From assembly GCA_902797925.1 (NCBI GenBank), contig CADBUT010000418.1:1-5634 (forward strand): a DNA stretch of 5,634 bases. The letters are read 5' to 3'. Below the pieces are notes generated by a model. It searched no databases. It saw only the letters and a program-made list of their open reading frames with translations, and was not told the origin of the DNA. Positions 1 through 5,492 of this stretch are shown piece after piece. The first letter of the stretch is position 1; the number at the start of each line of letters is the position of its first letter. This DNA comes from an uncultured Spirochaetaceae bacterium (GTDB taxonomy: Bacteria; Spirochaetota; Spirochaetia; Treponematales; Treponemataceae). The position numbers were made by a program, and so were the translations under genes.

Positions 1-1610
1 CGCAGCGCTGAACCTGAAGACATAGAATACTGATAGCGCGGATGTTTCTGAATTTCAGTGAAAAGAAGCTCATCTAAGTTGACCATCATACGGTGAATAT
101 CTTCTTTGCGCAAATTAAGCGCGACAATACAGAATTCTTCATCGCCCAAATATGCGATTTTTGCTTTCTCACAAAAGATTTTCTTTATGCAGCCGACAAA
201 AGCCGAAAGCACCTCACTGCCCTCAATAGAAAACAAATCAGGCGTATCTCTTCCGGCAGATGTGAATGTCAGCATTATTGCAGAAAAATCTACATCGTTT
301 GCCGCTTCTATTTTTTTCAAGTATTCATTTATTGCAAAAACATTCAAAAGCCCTGTCTGATAATCAAGCCGCAGCTGCTCGTCTTTAATCTGCTCAACAG
401 CTTTTTTTTCAGAATCAGGTCTTATCTGAAAAAGAAAGTGCGCTATCATTATTGTGACGAATACAAGAACACCAAAAGACAGAGGGCTTCCCTGCATAAC
501 CTGAAGATTCAGAGAAAAATACTTTTGAATCGGATAGCGCACAATGTCCACAACCATGAAGAAAAGCATAAAAAGAAAACCGACAGTAGGAAGCCTTTCG
601 CGCCACACCAGTACAAGGACATTCCTTATACTCACAAATATACAGAAAACAATCTCTACACCCAGAAAAGCAAACTGAATAGAACGCAAAGACGGCAGAT
701 GCATTATACCTGAAAAATCGAGAAGCAGGGCAATTGAGCAAAAAATTGCAAAACCATAAATTAAGCCGAGCACAATCCGCTGTTCAATTTTTGTACGCGC
801 AATAAACCTGTAAAAAACCGCCAAAACTGCAAAATTAGTGCAGTAAAGCATAAAATATTCTACCCATGTGTTAATCGAATAATTATGGTAAAATGCGTTT
901 ACACATTTGTTTGCGTAAAGCTCATAAAGACCGAGGCACAACAGAAACATTGAAAGCGGCAGAATTTTCGCAATGCCTTTCTCAAAAGCAATGAATATAA
1001 GAACAACAATTGTGCCTACAAGCCCGGTAAGTACAAGAAACACAGAGCAGAACATCATGAACAGACGCCCTGAAAGCATGTTAGAAAATGACTTCCTTGC
1101 ATCTTCAATCCAGACAGGCTGAAAAGACGTGAACGAGCGCGGCTCGGTTACATTCAAGATAATCTTTATGTCAGTGCCGGGGGTGCAGCCGTAAAGGCTT
1201 ATTATGTGCATACCCGAACCGACATTTCTTGAAATTGGAACATACTCCTGTCCGTAACGGTAGACTATTTTATCGTTAATGCGCGCATCAACAGTGCAGT
1301 ATGAGGTATACATTCTAAGTACAGGATTTTCTACAGTAATTTCAGGCAGTTTATTTTCCAGAACAACTTTTGTGCCTGTTGAAACTACCGGAAAAGAAAA
1401 GCCAGAAAGGTCTACATTATCAAAACGCCTGTCATCTATGGTTATTGCCCAGCCTGTGTTAAAAGATTCTGCGTTAAAGACTATTGACCGTTCAAGCTCG
1501 CGGATCACCCAATAAAAAATTGAGAAGAAAATGCAAAGCGCAAAAGCTGAGAGAACTCCATAGCGTAATAACTTCTGATTTGAAAAAGTATCTTTTAACA
1601 ACGTCATCAT
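1..1610 (-). CDS. 7TM receptor with degenerate GGDEF domain, second paralogue (3' end beyond window)
   Basis: I read this frame codon by codon from the ATG at 1610 to base 1 and found no stop, so about 536 residues are present. Compared with the intact paralogue at 1789-3477 there is no net indel (constant offset of 1870), and about 27 C-terminal residues should lie outside the window. The order is an N-terminal helix (about 18-37), a periplasmic beta-rich domain (about 45-175, with FNAESFNTGW near its start and NVTEPRSFTS near its end), seven helices (about 183-395) and a cytoplasmic GGDEF-like domain from about 405 (DYQTGLLN, then YLGDEEF). This is the architecture of 7TMR-DISM receptors. 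The GGDEF site is non-canonical, and the metal-binding Asp region reads MLTFTSAG, so cyclase activity is doubtful. Start choice: ATG at 1610 or 1607 matches the paralogue's MALLKDS; an in-frame GTG at 1637 is an alternative. It probably has its own promoter. The ligand is unknown; a sugar is an inference. Confidence 0.88.
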   Translation of the reverse strand, partial: MMTLLKDTFSNQKLLRYGVLSAFALCIFFSIFYWVIRELERSIVFNAESFNTGWAITIDDRRFDNVDLSGFSFPVVSTGTKVVLENKLPEITVENPVLRMYTSYCTVDARINDKIVYRYGQEYVPISRNVGSGMHIISLYGCTPGTDIKIILNVTEPRSFTSFQPVWIEDARKSFSNMLSGRLFMMFCSVFLVLTGLVGTIVVLIFIAFEKGIAKILPLSMFLLCLGLYELYANKCVNAFYHNYSINTWVEYFMLYCTNFAVLAVFYRFIARTKIEQRIVLGLIYGFAIFCSIALLLDFSGIMHLPSLRSIQFAFLGVEIVFCIFVSIRNVLVLVWRERLPTVGFLFMLFFMVVDIVRYPIQKYFSLNLQVMQGSPLSFGVLVFVTIMIAHFLFQIRPDSEKKAVEQIKDEQLRLDYQTGLLNVFAINEYLKKIEAANDVDFSAIMLTFTSAGRDTPDLFSIEGSEVLSAFVGCIKKIFCEKAKIAYLGDEEFCIVALNLRKEDIHRMMVNLDELLFTEIQKHPRYQYSMSSGSAL

Positions 1611-1642
1611 CCATGCAGTGACAGAGATTTCTGTCACTCTCC
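1608..1642 (-). promoter_or_regulatory. Stem-loop between Shine-Dalgarno and start codon
   Basis: On the minus strand a GGAG (1642-1639) is followed at once by a perfect 9-bp stem with a 4-base loop (1638-1617; arms AGTGACAGA and TCTGTCACT, loop AATC), then six bases, then ATG at 1610. In linear distance the GGAG is 28 bases from the ATG, too far to act. If the stem folds, the effective gap is six bases, which is near optimal. There is no other purine-rich site close to 1610. Hairpin-bridged initiation sites are known, for example in phage T4. That this one works in that way is inference. Confidence 0.5.
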
Positions 1643-1672
1643 AAAATATTCCAAAAACTCCAAACCTGTCAT
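1634..1672 (-). CDS. Possible 12-residue leader ORF ahead of the second receptor
   Basis: An ATG at 1672 lies three bases after AGGAG and opens a short frame reading MTGLEFLEYFGE, with stop TGA at 1636-1634. The stop overlaps an in-frame GTG of the receptor frame (1637-1635) as GTGA, a classic coupling arrangement, and lies inside the 5' arm of the stem-loop at 1617-1638. A ribosome finishing this frame would therefore open that stem. The promoter candidate at 1686-1712 would start the transcript just ahead of it. The Shine-Dalgarno spacing is short and such a small frame can occur by chance, so this is tentative. Confidence 0.3.
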   Translation of the reverse strand: MTGLEFLEYFGE

Positions 1673-1685
1673 TTACTCCTATAAG

Positions 1686-1712
1686 TTTATACGATAGTTT
1701 TTGTGTTATCAA
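1686..1712 (-). promoter_or_regulatory. Sigma-70-like promoter candidate for the second receptor
   Basis: Read on the minus strand, TTGATA (1712-1707) is followed after 15 bases by TATAAA (1691-1686); each box matches five of six consensus bases. The 15-base spacer is short; using TTGCTT a few bases upstream gives 19 instead. Transcription would begin near 1680, just before the AGGAG of the leader ORF. This would let the second receptor be expressed apart from the hydrolase and first receptor. Confidence 0.45.
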
Positions 1713-1763
1713 GCAAAAAATTGCAGCAGCCGTCGATGAGGACGTGTAGTGTCATTGTAGGAC

Positions 1764-1789
1764 GGGCACTTCGACATAGCTCAGTGACC
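1764..1789. repeat. 26-base loop-conserved hairpin repeat, copy 3 (diverged)
   Basis: The segment has the 7-12-7 plan of the repeats at 5346-5371 and 5384-5409. CACT (1767-1770) and AGTG (1783-1786) pair, followed outward by one G/A mismatch and two more G-C pairs. The 12-base loop is TCGACATAGCTC. It matches the copy at 5346 at 22 of 26 positions, with one difference in the stem and three in the loop. It abuts the stop codon of the first receptor, sharing one base with it. No T-run follows on the minus strand, so it is not an ordinary intrinsic terminator; it may protect the mRNA 3' end. Confidence 0.55.
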
Positions 1790-3477
1790 TAGTTGCGGAA
1801 GCCTTCTTTTTGAGACAGCATGCGCTCTTTGGCGAGAGGCAGAAGGTTTGAGACATATTCAACTTCTGAGCGCAGCACTGAACCTGAAGACATTGAATAC
1901 TGATAGCGCGGATGTTTCTGAATTTCAGCGAACAGAAGCTCGTCCAAGTTGACCAGCATGCGGTGAATGTCTTCTTTGCGCAAATTAAGCGCTACAACAC
2001 AGAATTCTTCATCGCCCATATAAGCAATTTCTGACTTCTCACAAAAGATTTTCTTTATGCAGCCGGTAAAAGCGGAAAGCACTTCGCAGCCATCAAGAGA
2101 AAACAAATCAGGCGTATCTTTTCCGGCAGAAGTGAAAGTCAGCATTATTGCAGAAAAATCTATATCGTTTGCTGCTTCGATATTTTTCAAGTATTCATGT
2201 ATTGCAAAAGCATTCAAAAGCCCTGTCTGATAATCAAGCCGTATCTGTTCGTCTTTAATCTGCTGTAAAGCTTTTTTTTCTGAATTAGGTTTTATCTGAA
2301 AAAGAAAGCTTGCTACCATTATTGTTATGAATGCCAGCACGCCAAAAGAAAGCGGGCTTCCCTGCATAAGCTGAAGATTCAATGAAAAATACTTTTGTAT
2401 CGGGTAGCGCACAATATCCACAACTATAAAGAAAAGCATAAAAAGAAAACCGATAGTAGGAATTCTTTCCTGCCATATCAACACAAGAAGATTTCTTATG
2501 CATACATACAGACAGAAAACAACTTCTATACCCAGAAAAGCAAATTGTATAGAACGTGTAACTGGCAGATGCATAACGCCGGAAAAATCAAGAAGCAGAA
2601 TCAAAGCACAATAAATTGCAAAAGCATAAATTATGCAGAGAATAATCCGCTTTTCAAACTGCCGCCGCGCAATCAGCTGGTGAAAAAGCGCGAGTGTTGC
2701 AAAATTCGTACAATACAGCGTGACATGCTCCATCCAGGAATTAAATGAATAATTAGGGAAAAAAACGACCATACAGCGGTTTGTATATAATTCAAAAAGA
2801 CCCAGCCACAACAGAAACTGGGCAAGTGTAAGAATGCTTATTATTTTTTTGCCAAGAATAATAAAGGCTGTAAAAATAACGGAACTGACCAAACCGAGAA
2901 CCATCAGAAAAATAGAGCAGTACATCATGAACAGCCTGCCGGAAAGCATATTCGGAAATGTATTCTCTGCCGATTCAATCCAGACAGGCTGCAGAGAGGT
3001 AAATGAGCGCGGCTCGGTTACGTTTAAAACAATCTTTACAGGTGTTCCGGGCCTGTAATTATATAAGCCTGTCACATGCGCGCCGCACCCGACATTCTTA
3101 GACCGCATCCAAAGGTCATGCCCGTATGAATAAACTATTTTTCCGTCCAAATAAATATCTGCTGTGCAATACAATGTGTAAATTCTTAACACAGGATTCG
3201 GCATTCCAAATACAGGCAGGCTGTTTTCAAGAACAATTTCTGTGCCTGTAGAAACTACCGGAAAAGAAAAATCGAGAATATCCACACCGTCAAAACGCCT
3301 GTCATCTATGGTTACTGTCCAGCCGGTATTAAAAGATTCCGCATTAAAAACTTTTGAGCTCTCAAGTTTTCGAATTAACCAATAAAAGATTGAGAAAAAA
3401 ATACAGAGCGCAAAAGCAGAGAGAACTCCATAGCGTAATAACTTCTGGTTTGAAAAACTATCTTTTAACAGCGCCAT
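1789..3477 (-). CDS. 7TM receptor with beta-rich periplasmic domain and degenerate GGDEF output (562 aa)
   Basis: Membrane sensor of the 7TMR-DISM type. An N-terminal helix spans about 17-36. A periplasmic beta-rich domain (about 42-175) contains FNTGW (49-53), a YLDGKIVYSYG strand pair (109-119) resembling jelly-roll sugar-binding domains, and NVTEPRSF (152-159). Seven helices follow near 183-208, 212-231, 250-268, 278-297, 309-335, 340-357 and 376-394. The cytoplasmic part opens with DYQTGLLN (415-422), like the DxLTGLxNR start of GGDEF domains, has GDEEF (488-492) at the signature, and ends with LAKERMLSQKEGFRN, which fits the family's C-terminal helix. The usual metal-binding Asp motif is replaced by MLTFTSAG (445-452), and no RxxD inhibitory site precedes the signature, so diguanylate cyclase activity is unlikely. 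It starts 20 bases after the hydrolase stop, so the two probably share a transcript. A 26-base hairpin sits at its stop codon. The sugar-sensing role is inferred from fold and context. Confidence 0.93.
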   Translation of the reverse strand: MALLKDSFSNQKLLRYGVLSAFALCIFFSIFYWLIRKLESSKVFNAESFNTGWTVTIDDRRFDGVDILDFSFPVVSTGTEIVLENSLPVFGMPNPVLRIYTLYCTADIYLDGKIVYSYGHDLWMRSKNVGCGAHVTGLYNYRPGTPVKIVLNVTEPRSFTSLQPVWIESAENTFPNMLSGRLFMMYCSIFLMVLGLVSSVIFTAFIILGKKIISILTLAQFLLWLGLFELYTNRCMVVFFPNYSFNSWMEHVTLYCTNFATLALFHQLIARRQFEKRIILCIIYAFAIYCALILLLDFSGVMHLPVTRSIQFAFLGIEVVFCLYVCIRNLLVLIWQERIPTIGFLFMLFFIVVDIVRYPIQKYFSLNLQLMQGSPLSFGVLAFITIMVASFLFQIKPNSEKKALQQIKDEQIRLDYQTGLLNAFAIHEYLKNIEAANDIDFSAIMLTFTSAGKDTPDLFSLDGCEVLSAFTGCIKKIFCEKSEIAYMGDEEFCVVALNLRKEDIHRMLVNLDELLFAEIQKHPRYQYSMSSGSVLRSEVEYVSNLLPLAKERMLSQKEGFRN

Positions 3478-3489
3478 TCTCCGAACCCT
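3475..3489 (-). promoter_or_regulatory. Ribosome-binding region of the first receptor
   Basis: Two purine-rich stretches precede the ATG at 3477: AGGG (3489-3486) with an 8-base gap, and GGAG (3482-3479) with a gap of only one base. The first is the better spaced. The start is supported by the match of MALLKDS to MTLLKDT in the paralogue. The 20-base distance to the hydrolase stop codon leaves no room for a promoter. Confidence 0.5.
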
Positions 3490-3497
3490 AAACAGAC

Positions 3498-5177
3498 CTA
3501 TTTTTCAGCCGGTGCTTCTACAGAATAATCTTCATCTGAAGAATAAGCCGCCCTGTTTACAGCTTCAACAATATTCTCATAGCCGGAACGGACTTTGCCC
3601 GTCTTTCTGTTTATGTAGCCGAAACTTTCGCGTCCTATGCTTTCACCATTATTATCCCAAAGAAAGAACATCATGTTCTTTTTTCTGGCATATTTAACCA
3701 GAAATTCAAGATAATACCGCTGATAATCAGAATATGCTTCACCCTGATAGGTTGCGCCATATTCGCCTATATAAACAGGGCAGTCTTTAAACAAAGCGGC
3801 AACTCTGTCAAATGTCTTCATCAGAGCTTTTTCCTGGTCATTTTTGGTTGTCTCTACCTGAGCCACATTGCCGAAATCTGCGCCCCACTTGTGAACAGAA
3901 GCTTCTATACCGAATTCATACGGCGAATAATAATGAAAAGAAACTGCAAAACGGTTTACGCCGTCAACACAGGAATCATCCGGCAATTTCAAATAAGACA
4001 GGCAGTCCGGCGAAGCACAATAACCGTTCAAGCCCAGATAGCGGTACACGTTGTTTCCGCCGGAAGCACGCACCACAGCTGTAAAAGCCTGATTCCATCT
4101 GTTTATTATTGCATATTGAATGCCGTCATCACTTCTATTGTCACCCCAACCCCATTTACCGTCCTGAATTTCATTGAAGCCCTCAAATGCAAGCTTAGAA
4201 CCATAATCTTTGAAAGCTTCTGCAACCTGAGACCAAATCTGGCAGAATTGAATTGTCTGATTCTTATAGTTTGTCTCGTTATCATCAGCTTTTGAAATGT
4301 TGAGCCATTGGTTTGTTTCAGAGCCGTCATGATGAATGTTTATCAGCACACCGAGATCTTCTGCCAATGCCATATCTACAACTTTTTTGACATATGCAAG
4401 CCATTCGGCGTTTATTCTGTAATCAGGAGCTTCTCCGATATGGTTCAAATAAGTCACAGGAATTCTTACAAAATCAAAGCCAAGTTCCCGCAAGTTTTTG
4501 AAAAGCTCAGGCGTAGCTTCTTCTTTAGACCAGTTTTCGGCAGCAGAAAAGCCTTTGTTTTTTCCTGAACCGATTGTGTCAAGGTAATTGCCCAGATTCC
4601 AGCCTGAATGGAAATTTTCTGCAAAATAAGATTTTGAAGAAATGCCCGTATTAATTTCCGTTCCGTCTACAGGAGCATAATCAATACACGAAAGTTTTAC
4701 CACAGAAACTTCTGCACCATAACCCAGAATGACAAGACCTTTTTCCTTTAGTTTTGAAGCTTCTTTTGCAGAAACTGTATAAGTTATGGTCTGCTCTGCA
4801 TTCTGCAAATCTGCATTTTTGTAGTTTTTATTAAAAACAGCATTTTCTGAATACTTGCCGCCAGCCAAAGCTGAATTATCTTCATCATTGAACACCAGCT
4901 TGATTTTTGGCTTTGTAATTGATGCATCAGGCTTTTTTAATATTCCGCATTTTTTTGTTTTAATGGTTATTGTATCGCCTTTTTTGATTTCCGCAAAAAG
5001 TGTCTTATCCAATGCCAGCACTGAAGAATATTTCACAGGGTCATTTGTCTTAACTTTTGAATTAAAAGGCTTACAGCCGGTAAAAGACAAAGAGGCGCAA
5101 AGCACAAAAACAAACAGCCCCGCCAAAGTTTTACCAGACAGCTTTTCAGCCAGACACAAACAGCAATTTTTTTTCAT
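3498..5177 (-). CDS. Lipoprotein glycoside hydrolase family 5 (endoglucanase-like)
   Basis: Secreted beta-glycanase, probably endo-beta-1,4-glucanase or a related activity such as xyloglucanase. I place the start at ATG 5177 (559 aa), five bases after GGGAG; a TTG at 5189 would add four residues but has no better site. Numbering from this ATG, a signal peptide with a hydrophobic core (about 18-33) ends in SFTGC (Cys35), a loose lipobox of spirochaete type. Residues 40-175 look like a beta-sandwich accessory domain (GDTITIKT, then LVILGYGAEVSVVKLS). The GH5 barrel follows: GWNLGN (192-197), VRIPV with Arg238, INIHHD with His283, FEGFNE with Asn335 and acid/base Glu336, SFHYY with His415 and Tyr417, IGEYG with nucleophile Glu472, and FLWDN with Trp507. 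All canonical GH5 catalytic positions are present, so it should be active. An acidic tail ends the protein. The receptor gene follows after 20 bases. The exact substrate cannot be read from the sequence; subfamily GH5_4 is a guess. Confidence 0.95.
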   Translation of the reverse strand: MKKNCCLCLAEKLSGKTLAGLFVFVLCASLSFTGCKPFNSKVKTNDPVKYSSVLALDKTLFAEIKKGDTITIKTKKCGILKKPDASITKPKIKLVFNDEDNSALAGGKYSENAVFNKNYKNADLQNAEQTITYTVSAKEASKLKEKGLVILGYGAEVSVVKLSCIDYAPVDGTEINTGISSKSYFAENFHSGWNLGNYLDTIGSGKNKGFSAAENWSKEEATPELFKNLRELGFDFVRIPVTYLNHIGEAPDYRINAEWLAYVKKVVDMALAEDLGVLINIHHDGSETNQWLNISKADDNETNYKNQTIQFCQIWSQVAEAFKDYGSKLAFEGFNEIQDGKWGWGDNRSDDGIQYAIINRWNQAFTAVVRASGGNNVYRYLGLNGYCASPDCLSYLKLPDDSCVDGVNRFAVSFHYYSPYEFGIEASVHKWGADFGNVAQVETTKNDQEKALMKTFDRVAALFKDCPVYIGEYGATYQGEAYSDYQRYYLEFLVKYARKKNMMFFLWDNNGESIGRESFGYINRKTGKVRSGYENIVEAVNRAAYSSDEDYSVEAPAEK

Positions 5178-5218
5178 ATAAACTCCCAAAAGAGGTAAAA
5201 CGGAAAAAATAAGGGCAT
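5174..5218 (-). CDS. Possible 14-residue hydrophobic leader ORF ahead of the GH5 gene
   Basis: An ATG at 5218, 11 bases after AAAAGGAG (5237-5230), opens a frame reading MPLFFPFYLFWEFI that stops at TGA 5176-5174. The stop overlaps the GH5 start codon as ATGA, a typical translational-coupling junction. Its Shine-Dalgarno sequence lies in the upper stem and loop, and its start codon in the 3' arm, of the terminator-like hairpin at 5213-5247. Translation of this frame and formation of the hairpin would therefore compete. The Shine-Dalgarno gap is long and the peptide matches no family I recognise, so coding status is uncertain. Confidence 0.3.
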   Translation of the reverse strand: MPLFFPFYLFWEFI

Positions 5219-5247
5219 CTAAAAGTTATCTCCTTTTAAAGATGCCC
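5203..5247 (-). terminator. Terminator-like hairpin directly upstream of the GH5 gene (attenuator candidate)
   Basis: On the minus strand GGGCATCT (5247-5240) pairs with AGATGCCC (5220-5213). After a two-base bulge AAAAG pairs with CTTTT, closing a 7-base loop, and TTATTTTTT follows the stem. This has the form of a rho-independent terminator for minus-strand transcripts; on the plus strand no T-run follows. Only about 16 bases separate its T-run from the GH5 ribosome-binding site, so no promoter fits in between. Either it ends readthrough from the upstream protease gene and is leaky, or it is a conditional attenuator. I found no obvious competing antiterminator arm. Confidence 0.65.
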
Positions 5248-5267
5248 GTTTACCTGCTAGTTGAAAG

Positions 5268-5295
5268 TTTACAATGAGTTCAGCTAAAAAAACAA
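5268..5295 (-). promoter_or_regulatory. Weak promoter candidate for the GH5 operon
   Basis: Read on the minus strand, TTGTTT (5295-5290) and TGTAAA (5273-5268) are separated by 16 bases; they match three and four consensus bases respectively. It is the most plausible sigma-70-like pair I found upstream of the terminator-like hairpin, and it would place the hairpin in the 5' leader. An alternative -35, TTTACA at 5310-5305, has only a poor partner (TTAGCT) at 17 bases. Confidence 0.2.
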
Positions 5296-5345
5296 CATTA
5301 AATTTGTAAAACCGTATCCGCGTTTAGGCTGACACTGCACCGAGT

Positions 5346-5371
5346 GGTCACTTCGACTGCGCTCAGTGACC
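5346..5371. repeat. 26-base loop-conserved hairpin repeat, copy 1
   Basis: GGTCACT (5346-5352) and AGTGACC (5365-5371) form a perfect 7-bp stem around the 12-base loop TCGACTGCGCTC. CTGC at 5335-5338 and GCAG at 5372-5375 could extend the structure. The loop is shared with the copies at 5384-5409 and 1764-1789. No T-run follows on either strand. It resembles REP-type intergenic hairpins. Confidence 0.75.
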
Positions 5372-5383
5372 GCAGCATAAACC

Positions 5384-5409
5384 GGTGGTTGAGCGTAGTC
5401 GAAACCACC
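5384..5409. repeat. 26-base loop-conserved hairpin repeat, copy 2 (inverted)
   Basis: GGTGGTT (5384-5390) pairs with AACCACC (5403-5409) around a 12-base loop that on the minus strand reads TCGACTACGCTC, one base different from the copy at 5346. It lies 12 bases from that copy in the opposite orientation. Its stem differs from that copy at three positions, and in each the partner base has changed to keep pairing, which argues that the hairpin itself is selected. Confidence 0.75.
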
Positions 5410-5430
5410 AAATACAGTAAAACTCGCAAC

Positions 5431-5492
5431 GGTTTACCAGATAAGACCTACACTAGTTTTCGCTAGCGAAAACTAGCAGGGTTTGCCAGATA
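5431..5492. repeat. Short direct repeat GGTTTRCCAGATA, two copies
   Basis: GGTTTACCAGATA at 5431-5443 recurs as GGTTTGCCAGATA at 5480-5492, matching at 12 of 13 positions, 49 bases apart. The two flank the 24-base palindrome at 5453-5476. A shorter GTTTACC occurs again at 5248-5254. The arrangement could mark an old duplication or insertion around the palindrome. Confidence 0.5.
5453..5476. repeat. Perfect 24-base palindrome
   Basis: The half-site CTAGTTTTCGCT is followed exactly by its reverse complement, with no spacer base. No T-run follows on either strand, so it is not a standard terminator. It could be a dimeric protein binding site or a cruciform/hairpin element. Its outer part AACTAGCAG (5471-5479) recurs in inverted form as CTGCTAGTT at 5254-5262, about 200 bases away. 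Confidence 0.7.

Noticed and set aside
93..713. A 206-codon open frame on the plus strand opposite the second receptor
   Set aside because: It is antisense to a fully open, paralogue-supported frame, is rich in Lys/His/Tyr with no domain pattern, and is not kept as a frame of the same length in the paralogous copy.
415..741. A 108-codon minus-strand frame, with a related one at 2285-2503
   Set aside because: Both are out-of-frame shadows of the receptor genes. Their similarity follows from the nucleotide identity of the two copies, and neither has its own ribosome-binding site.
1..1610. The second receptor as a decayed pseudogene copy
   Set aside because: All 536 codons read without a stop or frameshift, and the protein motifs are retained. 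It is simply cut by the window edge.
1702..1760. Intrinsic terminator for the first receptor in the spacer
   Set aside because: A minus-strand TTTTTT occurs near 1720, but the only nearby stem (CGTC/GACG around 1731-1744) is four base pairs and too far from the T-run.
3891..4295. Plus-strand and alternate-frame ORFs inside the GH5 gene
   Set aside because: They run across the conserved active-site codons of the GH5 frame and show no family motifs.
5177..5189. TTG at 5189 as the GH5 start
   Set aside because: ATG at 5177 has GGGAG at a five-base gap and gives a normal MKK signal peptide start; TTG would consume that ribosome-binding site.
5190..5350. A known riboswitch class upstream of GH5
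   Set aside because: I recognised no conserved aptamer core. Only the terminator-like hairpin is visible.
5346..5476. CRISPR array or tandem repeat array
   Set aside because: The repeats are few, inverted, unevenly spaced and individually palindromic, with no spacer regularity and no cas gene in view.
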